Origin: Aeromicrobium sp. CnD17-E
GTDB taxonomy: Bacteria > Actinomycetota > Actinomycetes > Propionibacteriales > Nocardioidaceae
DNA: 40,386 bases
Direction: 5' to 3'
Assembly: GCF_024124745.1 (NCBI RefSeq)
Contig: NZ_JAMXRU010000017.1
Coordinates: forward strand, 1 to 40,386
Positions 1 to 7,666 of the stretch are shown piece by piece. Position 1 is the first letter of the stretch, and the number at the start of each line of letters is the position of its first letter. Both the position numbers and the translations under genes were made by a program. The notes under the pieces were generated by a model, which saw only the letters and a program-made list of their open reading frames with translations, did not search any database and had not been told where the DNA came from.

Positions 1-30
1 AGCCGGGGGCGGGGGTGCGCGCGGTCTGCG

Positions 31-591
31 TCACGCGTCGGTCACGCTCCCGGGCCAGGGGTGCGCGTGCAGCCGCACGACCACGGGACGCGCGTCGGGA
101 TGGTCCTCGTCGTCGACGTCCTCGAGCTCGGCCTCCAGCCGCTCCACGAGTCGCTGCAGGGTCCCTGGCCGCAGCCGCCGCACGTAGTCGCTGAGCGTCG
201 ACGCCGCGCGCCACGCCTCCGGCAGCAGCGGGTGCTCCTCGACCGCGCGCTGCATCCCCTCCGCGTGCACGACGGCGACGGCCTGGGCGAACGCGTCGAC
301 CGCCGCACGCCCCTCCATGTCGTCCGGGCTGCCGGTGGAGGTGCTGCGGTGCACCGCACGCCAGCGTCGGGTGCGGGCGTCGGTGTCGTCGCCCGCGTCG
401 GCCACGAACCCGTGGGCGGCGAGCTGGCGCAGGTGGTACGACGTGGCGCCGGAGGACGTACCGGTCCGGACGGCGAGGTCGGTCGCGGTGGCCGGACCGT
501 CGACGCGCAGCAACCCGAGCAGCCGCAGTCGCAGCGGGTGGCTCAGCGCACGGAGGGCGGTGGGGGACGGGGTCACGTGCTCGGCGGTCAC
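31..591 (-). CDS. ArsR-type winged-helix transcriptional regulator
   Basis: Predicted DNA-binding repressor of about 186 residues. The N-terminal part (LRALSHPLRLRLLGLL, then TSSGATSYHLRQLAAHGF) is a classic ArsR winged helix in which the SYHLRQL helix reads DNA. The C-terminal half is acidic and alpha-helical with no recognisable metal-binding cysteine pair, so the ligand is unknown. I chose GTG at 591 rather than ATG at 654: a TACGCT hexamer (603-598, minus strand) ends exactly 6 nt before it, the window's leaderless pattern, and the longer reading would translate through two operator-like palindromes. It is divergent from yciO, and the palindromes lie between them, so autoregulation and control of the yciO side are likely (inference). 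Confidence 0.8.
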   Translation of the reverse strand: MTAEHVTPSPTALRALSHPLRLRLLGLLRVDGPATATDLAVRTGTSSGATSYHLRQLAAHGFVADAGDDTDARTRRWRAVHRSTSTGSPDDMEGRAAVDAFAQAVAVVHAEGMQRAVEEHPLLPEAWRAASTLSDYVRRLRPGTLQRLVERLEAELEDVDDEDHPDARPVVVRLHAHPWPGSVTDA

Positions 592-607
592 CCGGCCAGC
601 GTAGATC

Positions 608-638
608 GCAAAGGCTTCTTTGCAAAGATCTCTTCGCA
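608..638. promoter_or_regulatory. Tandem operator-like palindromes between arsR-type gene and yciO
   Basis: Two overlapping inverted repeats of related sequence: GCAAAG-GCTT-CTTTGC at 608-623 (perfect) and TGCAAAGA-TC-TCTTCGCA at 621-638 (one mismatch). The AT-rich core contrasts with the GC-rich surroundings. They sit just upstream of the -10 of the ArsR-type gene (598-603) and about 25 nt upstream of the yciO -10 (663-668). Both position and symmetry fit ArsR-family operators; binding is inferred. Confidence 0.65.
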
Positions 639-674
639 ATGTCGTGGTCGACATCGGGGGCGTAGGGTCGGGAC

Positions 675-1295
675 ATGGCCCGCTACCTCGAGATCCATCC
701 GCAGAACCCGCAGAGCCGCGCCGTCGAGCAGGCGACGTCGATCCTGCGCGACGGTGGCCTCGTCGCCTATCCGACGGACTCCGGCTACGCGCTCGGCGCC
801 GCCCCGGGCAACCAGGAGGCCCTCGACCGGATCCGGAGCATCCGCCGGCTCGACGACAAGCACCACTTCACCCTCGTGTGCAAGGACTTCGCCCAGCTCG
901 GGCAGCTCGTCCACCTCGACAACGCCATCTTCCGCGCGGTCAAGAACGCCACGCCGGGCCCGTACACCTTCATCCTGCCCGGCACGCGCGAGGTCCCGCG
1001 TCGGCTGCTGCACCCCAAGAAGAAGACCGTCGGCGTCCGCATCCCCGACCACGTCGTGGTCCGGGCGCTGCTCGACTCGCTCGGCGAGCCGATCCTGTCG
1101 AGCACCCTGATCCTGCCGGGGGAGACCGAGCCGATGACGGAGGGCTGGCTGGTCAAGGAGGAGCTCGACCATCTCGTGGACGCCGTCGTCGAGTCCGGCG
1201 ACGTCGTGGCCGAGCCGACCACCGTCGTGGACTTCGTCGACGGCGTACCGGAGGTCGTGCGTGAGGGCGCGGGCGACCCGGACCGCTTCCGGTGA
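675..1295 (+). CDS. yciO: YciO family protein (YrdC/Sua5 superfamily)
   Basis: A 206-residue protein that matches E. coli YciO along its length: the opening YLEIHPQNPQSRAV, GGLVAYPTDSGYALG, FTLVCKDF, TPGPYTFILPGTREVPRR and the terminal PTTVVDF...VVREGAGD are all typical. The family shares the YrdC nucleotide/threonylcarbamoyl-AMP fold, but YciO does not replace TsaC/Sua5 in making t6A in tRNA, and its biological role is unsettled. The ATG at 675 follows TAGGGT (663-668) by 6 nt, so the mRNA is probably leaderless. The following hydrolase overlaps its stop codon by 4 nt (GTGA), which suggests translational coupling. Most databases will label it threonylcarbamoyladenylate synthase; the YciO subgroup is the more accurate call. 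Confidence 0.9.
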   Translation: MARYLEIHPQNPQSRAVEQATSILRDGGLVAYPTDSGYALGAAPGNQEALDRIRSIRRLDDKHHFTLVCKDFAQLGQLVHLDNAIFRAVKNATPGPYTFILPGTREVPRRLLHPKKKTVGVRIPDHVVVRALLDSLGEPILSSTLILPGETEPMTEGWLVKEELDHLVDAVVESGDVVAEPTTVVDFVDGVPEVVREGAGDPDRFR

Positions 1296-2017
1296 GCGAC
1301 TCCGCCGACCGGCAGGCCACGTTCGTCCTGGTCCCCGGAGCCGGGGGATCGCCCTGGTTCTGGAGCCGGGTGGTGCCCCTCCTCGAGGCGGCTGGACACC
1401 GGGCCGTCGCGGTGGACCTCCCGGGGGACGACCCCGACGTCGACCTGCAGGGGTACGTCGACCGGGTGGCGGAGGCCGTCCGCACCGCGCGCGACGAGGG
1501 TCCGGTCGTGCTGGTCGGTCAGTCCTTCGGCGGCTTCAGTGCGTCGGCAGCGGCTCTCGTCGAGCCCGTCGACCGGCTCGTGCTGCTGAACGCGATGGTC
1601 CCGCGGCCGGGTGAGTCGGGCGTGCAGTGGTGGCGTGCCGTCGGGCAGGCCGCGGCCCGGCGCGAGGCCGAGTCGGCTGCCGGACGCGACCCGTCGCGCC
1701 CGTTCGACGTGCTCGAGGTGTTCTTCCACGACGCACCCGACGACGTGCTGGCGGAGGCCGCGGAGCACGACCGCGAGCAGACCGACCTCGCCTTCGGATC
1801 CCCGTGGCCTGGCGAGCACTGGCCCGACGTGCCGACCCACGTGCTCGTCGCCGACGACGACCGACTCTTCCCGCCGGCCCTGCAGGGGCAGGTGGCGCGC
1901 GAGCGACTCGGCCTCGAGGCGACGTCGGTGCCGGGCGGGCACCTGAACGCCCTGACGCGTCCGCGGGAGCTCGTGGACGCGCTGGTGGACTGCCTCAGCG
2001 TCGCCGCGCCGAGCTGA
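1292..2017 (+). CDS. Alpha/beta-fold hydrolase
   Basis: A 241-residue single-domain alpha/beta hydrolase. Visible family features are the oxyanion strand VLVPGAGGSPWFW near residue 12, the nucleophile elbow GQSFGG with Ser78, an acid in VADDDRLF, and the catalytic His in VPGGHLNAL near residue 217. The overall look is that of the EstA/salicylate-esterase-like group acting on small esters, but the substrate cannot be read from sequence. The GTG start overlaps the yciO TGA (GTGA), so the two genes form an operon. Its 3' end overlaps the 3' end of the convergent MFS gene by 23 nt. Confidence 0.85.
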   Translation: MSDSADRQATFVLVPGAGGSPWFWSRVVPLLEAAGHRAVAVDLPGDDPDVDLQGYVDRVAEAVRTARDEGPVVLVGQSFGGFSASAAALVEPVDRLVLLNAMVPRPGESGVQWWRAVGQAAARREAESAAGRDPSRPFDVLEVFFHDAPDDVLAEAAEHDREQTDLAFGSPWPGEHWPDVPTHVLVADDDRLFPPALQGQVARERLGLEATSVPGGHLNALTRPRELVDALVDCLSVAAPS

Positions 2018-3167
2018 GGACGAGCGGCGCCGTGGAGGCCAGGAGCGCTGCGAGCAGGAGCATGGCCGGGGTCCCGGGCAGCCAGGTGAGCAGCAGCGTC
2101 CCGAGGTAGGGGGCGGCGAAGCCGAGGTAGGTCAGGCTGTAGAAGACGGCGGTCACCGTGGCCAGGTCGGCCGGCTGCGCGACCTCCTCGACCGTCGCCA
2201 GCCCGGCGACCAGGATCCAGCCGTACGCCGCTCCGAGCCCCACGGCCGCCAGGACGGTGAGCCCGCCCCACCCCGTCAGCGACGCGAGCGTGGCGACGAG
2301 GAAGCCGACGACGCCGGCACCCACGCCCAGGAGGACCGTGGTGCGCGGGGAGCGTCGGCGACCGAGGGGCTGGACGAGGACGCCGGTCCAGAGCGTCAGC
2401 GCCACGAGCGCGCCGCCCACGGCGACGTTGGGGCCGGGGACGGGCGCGACCTGCGGCACCGTCGCGAACGCCAGCGTCGCGCACCCGAACACCCAGGGTG
2501 CGGTGAGCAGCGTCCGTCGCACGAACGCGGGGGAGCGCAGCGCGTGCACGACCCGACCCCTCTCGGCGTCGAGCGGGTCGTGGTGCGCGCGCACCGGCTC
2601 GGGTGCGTTCCAGGCGAAGACGGCGACGAGCACCGTGAGGACGAGGTGCGGGACGTAGGGCAGCACCAGGGGGTGCGAAAGCCACTGCGCCATCAGCCCC
2701 GTGACGAGCGGACCCGTGCCGAACCCGGCCGACAGGGCGATCGCCGCCCGTCGTGCACCTGTGCCGGCCGGCCCGGTCGAGAGCTCCTTGACCCAGGCGG
2801 TCCCGGGCGCGAACGCCGCACCCGAGGCGACGCCGGCGAGCAGGCGACCCAGCAGGAGCAGCAGGAGGCTGTGGCCGCCGACCAGCAGCACCACGGTGGC
2901 GACGAACGAAAGCACGAGCACCGGGCGCATGACACGGCGTCGGCCGAGCCGGTCCGAGACGGGCGCGACGAGCAGCAGCGTCGGGATGAGACCGACGGCG
3001 TACGCCCCGAACAGCAGCGTGACCTCCGCGGCGGTCGCGCCGTCCTCGACGCGGTAGACGGGCAGGAGCGCCGCGAACTGGTTGGCGCCCCAGCCGACGG
3101 CGAAGAGGGAGAGTGCCGGCGCCGGCCACGACCGGGAGGCACGCTGGACGGGTCCGGGAGGCAGCAC
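1995..3167 (-). CDS. MFS transporter, drug-efflux-like
   Basis: A membrane protein of about 390 residues with roughly 12 hydrophobic segments and the MFS motif-A-like loop PVSDRLGRRRVMRP after TM2, then GRLLAGVASGAAFAPG in TM4-5. It is predicted to export or import small molecules by proton coupling; the substrate is unknown. I start it at GTG 3167 because TACAGT (3179-3174) lies 6 nt upstream and the protein then begins just before the first membrane helix. A much longer open frame continues upstream but reads through the neighbouring glycosylase gene and is spurious. It is convergent with the hydrolase at 1292. Confidence 0.85.
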   Translation of the reverse strand: MLPPGPVQRASRSWPAPALSLFAVGWGANQFAALLPVYRVEDGATAAEVTLLFGAYAVGLIPTLLLVAPVSDRLGRRRVMRPVLVLSFVATVVLLVGGHSLLLLLLGRLLAGVASGAAFAPGTAWVKELSTGPAGTGARRAAIALSAGFGTGPLVTGLMAQWLSHPLVLPYVPHLVLTVLVAVFAWNAPEPVRAHHDPLDAERGRVVHALRSPAFVRRTLLTAPWVFGCATLAFATVPQVAPVPGPNVAVGGALVALTLWTGVLVQPLGRRRSPRTTVLLGVGAGVVGFLVATLASLTGWGGLTVLAAVGLGAAYGWILVAGLATVEEVAQPADLATVTAVFYSLTYLGFAAPYLGTLLLTWLPGTPAMLLLAALLASTAPLVLSSARRR

Positions 3168-3193
3168 GCGCCCACTGTAGGAGCGGGCGATCC

Positions 3194-4108
3194 CTACCGC
3201 CCGCGGTGGTCGACGCGTGACATGCGCGCCCCTCGCCGTTCGACCTGCACGTGCGGGCTGAGCTGCATGAGGCGCAGCGCGACGAAGCGGTGCGGACGGA
3301 ACGGCTCGAGCACGAAGGCGACCTCGTCGTCGTGCTCGAGCCGTCGTCCGAGCAGCGCCGTGCCGACGGTGCTGGCCAGGTGGTAGTCGCCGAAGGGGAC
3401 GGCGTCGGTGTCGCCGAACGCGCGCGAGCCGACCTCGGCGGCCGTCCAGACGCCGATGCCGGGGATGCTGCGCAGTCCGCGGTAGGCGCCGAGCAGGTCG
3501 TGCGGCCCGAGGCGCTCGAGCGCGTCGGCCATCCGGGTCGCGACCTGCGCCGTGCGGTAGCGCTTCGGGTCGACGCCGCAGTGGTGCCACGACCACGAGG
3601 GCAACGCCGCCCACGCGGCGCCCGTGAGCGGGACGCGCATGCCTGCGGGCGCCGGCCCCGGGGCGGGCTCCCCGTGCCGGTGCAACAGCTGGCGCCAGGA
3701 CAGGAAGGCGTCGGCGCCGAGGACCTTCTGCTCGATGATCGCGGGGACCAGCGCACCCACGACGTCGCCGGTGGACGGCACCCGCAGCCCCGGGAAGCGT
3801 CGTCGCGCGTCGGCCACGACCGGGTGGGCGAGCGGTAGGTCGTCGACGGGCAGGCCGACGAGCCGGGGCAGCGTCTCCGCCTGGTGCTCGGCACCCGGGC
3901 CCCACGCCTGCAGGCGGACGGCCGAGGGTCCGACCTGGCGCAGCAGCGTGGTCGCGGGACCGTCGGGGGTCCGCACGACGCGCCAGTGGTCGTCGCCGAT
4001 GCGGCGGTACGCCGGGTCGGCGGGGCCGCGACGCAGGGTCGACAGCGTGCGACGCAGGTCGAGCGGCGCGCCGTCGTCGTGCGTGCGCTGGGCGTCCGGC
4101 CCCTTCAC
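3194..4108 (-). CDS. AlkA-type DNA-3-methyladenine glycosylase (HhH-GPD)
   Basis: A base-excision repair enzyme of about 304 residues that would remove alkylated purines. The HhH-GPD signature is clear: the helix-hairpin-helix IPGIGVWTAAEVGSRAFG, followed by DAVPFGDYHL carrying the catalytic Asp. Upstream, VGALVPAIIEQKVLGADAF is the usual segment before the HhH domain. No Fe-S cluster cysteines are seen, which separates it from endonuclease III. GTG at 4108 lies 8 nt after the stop of the DUF1992 gene, with CCAGGA immediately upstream, so the two are probably co-transcribed. The start is moderately certain; a longer frame to 4186 would overlap DUF1992. Confidence 0.85.
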   Translation of the reverse strand: MKGPDAQRTHDDGAPLDLRRTLSTLRRGPADPAYRRIGDDHWRVVRTPDGPATTLLRQVGPSAVRLQAWGPGAEHQAETLPRLVGLPVDDLPLAHPVVADARRRFPGLRVPSTGDVVGALVPAIIEQKVLGADAFLSWRQLLHRHGEPAPGPAPAGMRVPLTGAAWAALPSWSWHHCGVDPKRYRTAQVATRMADALERLGPHDLLGAYRGLRSIPGIGVWTAAEVGSRAFGDTDAVPFGDYHLASTVGTALLGRRLEHDDEVAFVLEPFRPHRFVALRLMQLSPHVQVERRGARMSRVDHRGR

Positions 4109-4115
4109 TCCTGGA

Positions 4116-4664
4116 TCAGGCACGGGGCGTCCGCCGCTGCCACCAGCGTCGTCGAGTCGGCGGGGGAGAGGGGCGCGCAGCGGCACGGACGCGCAGACGC
4201 TCGCGCCACGCGGCGACCTCCTCCTCGACGTCGCGCAGGGGCGTGATGACGGGAGGCCCGCCCTGGAGCTGACGTCGGGCCTCGACGACCCGGCGGTTGA
4301 AGTCGGTCAGGAGGTCGCGCACGTGGGTCTCCGAGCCTGAGGTGTCGAGCAGGTCGTCGAGCTCGGCGTCCTCGCGTCGCAGCGCGAGCGCCGGCGGCAG
4401 GACACCGGAGACGTTCTCACGCTCCATCAGCTGCTTGAGCCACCAGTCGGGGTCGTGGCGGTAGACCCGCGCCGGGAGCGGCTTGCCCGCCAGCGGCAGG
4501 TCGTCGAACTCGCCCCGGGCCATCGCGGCCCGGATCTGGCCGTCGACGTAGAGGGTCTGGTCCTCGGGACGGCGTCCGCGCTCGGGGCGCGACGACGCCT
4601 CCTCGGGCGCGGGGTCGTCGCCGAGCCGGTAGTGCGCCGCCCGGCGGCGGGGGTCGTCGGCCAT
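4116..4664 (-). CDS. DUF1992 (DnaJ-C28-like) domain protein
   Basis: A 182-residue protein with the conserved DUF1992 core: YVDGQIRAAMARGEFDDLPLAGKPL, then RHDPDWWLKQLMERENVSGVLPPALALR, and a basic helical tail. The family is found beside J-domains in DNAJC28 proteins and alone in many actinobacteria; its molecular function is unknown. Here the N-terminal 35 residues are polar and probably disordered. ATG at 4664 is preceded by a strong Shine-Dalgarno AGGAGG, but that site lies in the 3' arm of a perfect 14-bp hairpin ending directly at the start codon. It sits between glpK (upstream, 70 nt gap) and the AlkA-type glycosylase, all on the same strand. Confidence 0.85.
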   Translation of the reverse strand: MADDPRRRAAHYRLGDDPAPEEASSRPERGRRPEDQTLYVDGQIRAAMARGEFDDLPLAGKPLPARVYRHDPDWWLKQLMERENVSGVLPPALALRREDAELDDLLDTSGSETHVRDLLTDFNRRVVEARRQLQGGPPVITPLRDVEEEVAAWRERLRVRAAARPSPPPTRRRWWQRRTPRA

Positions 4665-4699
4665 CGTTCCTCCTGGCTCCACCGTAGCCAGGAGGAACG
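4665..4699 (-). promoter_or_regulatory. Hairpin sequestering the DUF1992 ribosome-binding site
   Basis: On the minus strand the sequence reads CGTTCCTCCTGGCT, loop ACGGTGG, AGCCAGGAGGAACG, then ATG. The arms are perfectly complementary over 14 bp, and the AGGAGG ribosome site is fully paired in the 3' arm. It may act as a translational gate or limit read-through from glpK. It has no U-tract, so simple intrinsic termination is less likely. Confidence 0.6.
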
Positions 4700-4734
4700 A
4701 CACCCGCGTGCCAGCGCGGGGTCGGGCGACCCCC

Positions 4735-6255
4735 TCAGTCGACGTCGTCGTCGACCCAGTCGAGCGTCTTGGTGACCGCCTTCTTCCAGCTGCGGTAGTA
4801 CTTCTCGCGCTGGTCCTCCGACATCTGCGGCGTCCACCGCTTGTCCTCGCCCCAGTTGGCGCGCAGGTCGTCCTCGTTCTGCCAGTAGTCGACGGCGAGC
4901 CCGGCGGCGTACGCGGCGCCGAGCGCGGTGGTCTCGGCGACCTTGGGGCGCACGACGTCGACACCGAGGATGTCGGCCTGGAACTGCATGAGGGTCTCGT
5001 TGACGACCATGCCGCCGTCGACGCGCAGCTCGGCGAGGGGGACGCCGGAGTCGGCGTTCATCGCGTCGAGCACCTCGCGGGTCTGGTACGCGGTGGACTC
5101 GAGGACGGCGCGGGCGATGTGGTTCTTGTTCACGTAGCGGGTCAGGCCCACGAGAGCGCCGCGTGCGTCGGGCCGCCAGTGCGGGGCGAACAGGCCCGAG
5201 AAGGCGGGCACGAAGTAGGCGCCGCCGTTGTCGTCGACCTTCCGCGCCAGCTCCTCGATCTCGGGGGCGCTGGAGATGAGACCGAGGTTGTCGCGGACCC
5301 ACTGCACGAGCGAGCCCGTGACGGCGATGGAACCCTCGAGCGCGTAGACGGTCGGCTGGTCGCCGATCTTGTAGCAGACCGTGGTGAGCAGCCCGTTCTC
5401 CGACGGGACGGCCTCGGTCCCGGTGTTCAGCAGCATGAAGTTGCCGGTCCCGTAGGTGTTCTTGGCCTCGCCCTTCGCCAGGCACGCCTGGCCGAACGTC
5501 GCGGCCTGCTGGTCGCCGAGGATGCCGGCGACCGGCGTGCCGCGCAGGATGCCCGGCTTGCACTCGCCGTAGACCTCCGAGCTGGAGCGGATCTCGGGCA
5601 GCATCGACAGCGGGATGCCCATGTCGGCGGCGATCTGCTCGTCCCACTCGAGGGTCTCGAGGTTCATCAGCATGGTGCGCGAGGCGTTGGTGACGTCGGT
5701 GACGTGCACGCCGTCGTTCTCCGCACCACCGGTGAGGTTCCACAGGACCCAGGTGTCCATCGTCCCGAACAACAGCTCGCCGGCCTCGGCACGCTCCTTG
5801 ACGCCGTCGACGTTCTCGAGGATCCACGTGACCTTGGGTCCGGCGAAGTAGGTGGCGAGAGGCAGGCCCACGGTCTCCTTGTAGCGGTCGGGGCCGGCGT
5901 CGCCGCCGAGGCGGTCGACGATCTTCTGGGTGCGGGTGTCCTGCCAGACGATCGCGTTGTAGACGGGCTGGCCGGTGCTGCGGTCCCAGACGACGGCGGT
6001 CTCGCGCTGGTTGGTGATGCCGACGGCGGAGATGTTGCGGCTGTTGAAGTTCGCCTTGGCGAGCGCGCCGCCGATGACCCGTCGGGTGTTCTCCCAGATC
6101 TCCAGCGCGTCGTGCTCGACCCATCCGGCCCGGGGGAAGATCTGCTCGTGCTCGACCTGGTCGACCGCGACGACGGAGCCGCTGCGGTCGAAGATCATCG
6201 CGCGGGTGGAGGTCGTGCCCTGGTCGATCGCGAGGACGTACGTGTTGTCGGCCAT
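4735..6255 (-). CDS. glpK: Glycerol kinase
   Basis: A 506-residue enzyme phosphorylating glycerol to glycerol-3-phosphate with ATP. FGGY-family features are in order: [16 protein letters not shown] (phosphate loop), [15 protein letters not shown], the glycerol-site [46 protein letters not shown], and the C-terminal [18 protein letters not shown]. Length is normal for GlpK. The ATG at 6255 has only a weak purine-rich ribosome site. It lies 46 nt downstream of glpF on the same strand, the usual glycerol-uptake operon order. No glpD dehydrogenase or dedicated regulator is present in the window. Confidence 0.97.
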   Translation of the reverse strand: MADNTYVLAIDQGTTSTRAMIFDRSGSVVAVDQVEHEQIFPRAGWVEHDALEIWENTRRVIGGALAKANFNSRNISAVGITNQRETAVVWDRSTGQPVYNAIVWQDTRTQKIVDRLGGDAGPDRYKETVGLPLATYFAGPKVTWILENVDGVKERAEAGELLFGTMDTWVLWNLTGGAENDGVHVTDVTNASRTMLMNLETLEWDEQIAADMGIPLSMLPEIRSSSEVYGECKPGILRGTPVAGILGDQQAATFGQACLAKGEAKNTYGTGNFMLLNTGTEAVPSENGLLTTVCYKIGDQPTVYALEGSIAVTGSLVQWVRDNLGLISSAPEIEELARKVDDNGGAYFVPAFSGLFAPHWRPDARGALVGLTRYVNKNHIARAVLESTAYQTREVLDAMNADSGVPLAELRVDGGMVVNETLMQFQADILGVDVVRPKVAETTALGAAYAAGLAVDYWQNEDDLRANWGEDKRWTPQMSEDQREKYYRSWKKAVTKTLDWVDDDVD

Positions 6256-6301
6256 GCTCGGTTCTCGTTTCTGTGGTGCGGTCGGGTGGGGTTCGGTCAG
6301 G

Positions 6302-7024
6302 TCAGGCGTAGTTCGCGGCGGCGGCGAGCAGTCCTGCGAGGATGCCACCGACGACCGGTCCGACGACAGGGATCCAGGCGTAGGACCAGTTGCTGTCGCG
6401 CTTGCGTCGGATGGGCAGCAGCGTGTGGGCGATGCGGGGTCCGAGGTCGCGCGCCGGGTTGATGGCGTAGCCGGTGGGGCCGCCGAGGCTCGCACCGATG
6501 GCGACCACGAGCAGGGCCACGGCGAGCGGACCGAGGCCGCTGGGCGTCTTGCCGAAGGCGATGATGACGAACACGAGCACGAAGGTGCCGATCACCTCGG
6601 TGAGCAGGTTCGAGCTGGTGCGCGGGATCTGCGGCGCGGTGCAGAAGACGCCGAGCTTGTCGTCGGGGTCGCTCTCCTCGGCGTCGAACTGGTCGCGGTA
6701 GGCGAGCCAGCAGAGCGTGGCTCCGAGGATGGCCCCGACGAGCTGGGCCGCGAGGTAGACCAGCACCTTGACGGCGGTGTCGCCACCGAGGTCGTCACCG
6801 GAGGCGACGAGGCCGAGCGTGACGGCGGGGTTGAGGTGGGCGCCGGACTGGTAGGCCACGTACACGCCGGCGAACACGGCGAGTCCCCAGCCGATGGTGA
6901 TCATGAGTGGTCCACCGCCGTGCCCGTTGGTCCGGGCGAGGACCACGTTGGCGACGACGCCGCAGCCGAGCAGCAGCAGGGTGGCCGTGCCCAGCAGCTC
7001 GGGCAGGAAGATCCCGGTCAGCAT
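6302..7024 (-). CDS. glpF: Glycerol facilitator (MIP/aquaglyceroporin)
   Basis: A 240-residue channel with six membrane helices and both half-helix NPA motifs: HLNPAVTLG near residue 63 and [10 protein letters not shown] near residue 190. The Asp after NPAR is the marker of glycerol-conducting rather than water-selective members. It admits glycerol for trapping by GlpK, encoded 46 nt downstream. ATG at 7024 follows a ribosome site GGGGGGA. A TAGCCT hexamer at 7111-7106 is the likely -10, giving a leader of about 75 nt, one of the few leadered transcripts here. Confidence 0.95.
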   Translation of the reverse strand: MLTGIFLPELLGTATLLLLGCGVVANVVLARTNGHGGGPLMITIGWGLAVFAGVYVAYQSGAHLNPAVTLGLVASGDDLGGDTAVKVLVYLAAQLVGAILGATLCWLAYRDQFDAEESDPDDKLGVFCTAPQIPRTSSNLLTEVIGTFVLVFVIIAFGKTPSGLGPLAVALLVVAIGASLGGPTGYAINPARDLGPRIAHTLLPIRRKRDSNWSYAWIPVVGPVVGGILAGLLAAAANYA

Positions 7025-7105
7025 GTTTCCCCCCGGGCCCGGCTCGTCGCCCGTCGCCCGCCCGGTGCGGACGTCCCTGGAAGGCCGAGCGTCGGACCCG
7101 TCGTC

Positions 7106-7111
7106 AGGCTA
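7106..7111 (-). promoter_or_regulatory. Putative -10 of the glpF-glpK operon
   Basis: TAGCCT on the minus strand in the gap between the GNAT gene and glpF, about 75 nt before the glpF start. It is the only -10-like hexamer I saw in this gap. No convincing -35 or operator was recognised. Confidence 0.4.
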
Positions 7112-7123
7112 GCGTGACGGTGG

Positions 7124-7657
7124 TCACACGGCGACGGCGGGTGAGGGCACCGAGGAGGAGGCCGAGGTGGGGACCCAGAAACGTTGCTCGCCCTCGTGGT
7201 TGATGCCGTCGGGGACGCCGCCGTTCTTCTCCACGACGCGTCGGGAGGCGTGGTTGACGGGGGAGACGGTGAGGAGTGCGGGGGAGATGCCGAGGGCTCC
7301 GGCCTTGACGAGTGCCTGGCGGAGCATCTCGGTGGCGTGTCCCTGCCGCTGCCATGGGCTGACCACGTGGTAGCCGATGTGGCCGCCACCCTGGTCGGCG
7401 ATGAGCCGGTGCCGGATCACGAGGCTGCCCAGGTAGAACTCGCCGGAGACGAACCAGAAGACCTCCGAGGGCACGCCCCATCGTTCGCGCACGCCGACGC
7501 GTTCCGCGACGAAGGCGTCGAAGTCGCGGCTGGCGACGGCAAGCCACTCGGTGCTGGCGCCACGGTCCTTCATGTCGGCCATCTCGCCGACCAGATAGGT
7601 GGCACGCACGGCCGCCGTCGGCGCCACCAAGGTGGGCGGATCGGTGAGCGTGATCAT
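7124..7657 (-). CDS. GNAT family N-acetyltransferase
   Basis: A 177-residue acetyl-CoA-dependent acyltransferase. The acetyl-CoA loop is GYHVVSPWQRQGHATEML (Q-x-x-G-x-A type), followed by LLTVSPVNHASRRVVEKNGG, the motif-B Asn/Ser-Arg-Lys-Asn-Gly pattern typical of the subgroup often named predicted acetyltransferase (COG3981-like). The acceptor is unknown. ATG at 7657 is preceded by TAGGCT (7669-7664) with 6 nt between, so it is probably leaderless. It lies only 9 nt downstream of the HNH gene stop. Confidence 0.85.
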   Translation of the reverse strand: MITLTDPPTLVAPTAAVRATYLVGEMADMKDRGASTEWLAVASRDFDAFVAERVGVRERWGVPSEVFWFVSGEFYLGSLVIRHRLIADQGGGHIGYHVVSPWQRQGHATEMLRQALVKAGALGISPALLTVSPVNHASRRVVEKNGGVPDGINHEGEQRFWVPTSASSSVPSPAVAV

Positions 7658-7666
7658 GGGAGCAGC

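Noticed and set aside
1..30. The first 30 bases left of the ArsR-type gene
   Set aside because: A G-rich stretch too short to assign; nothing supported.
592..654. N-terminal extension of the ArsR-type gene to ATG 654
   Set aside because: It would translate through both palindromes; the GTG at 591 has a correctly spaced -10 and gives a normal family N-terminus.
3168..3905. Long upstream extension of the MFS frame
   Set aside because: It is antisense-frame noise inside the glycosylase gene; the membrane protein begins near 3167.
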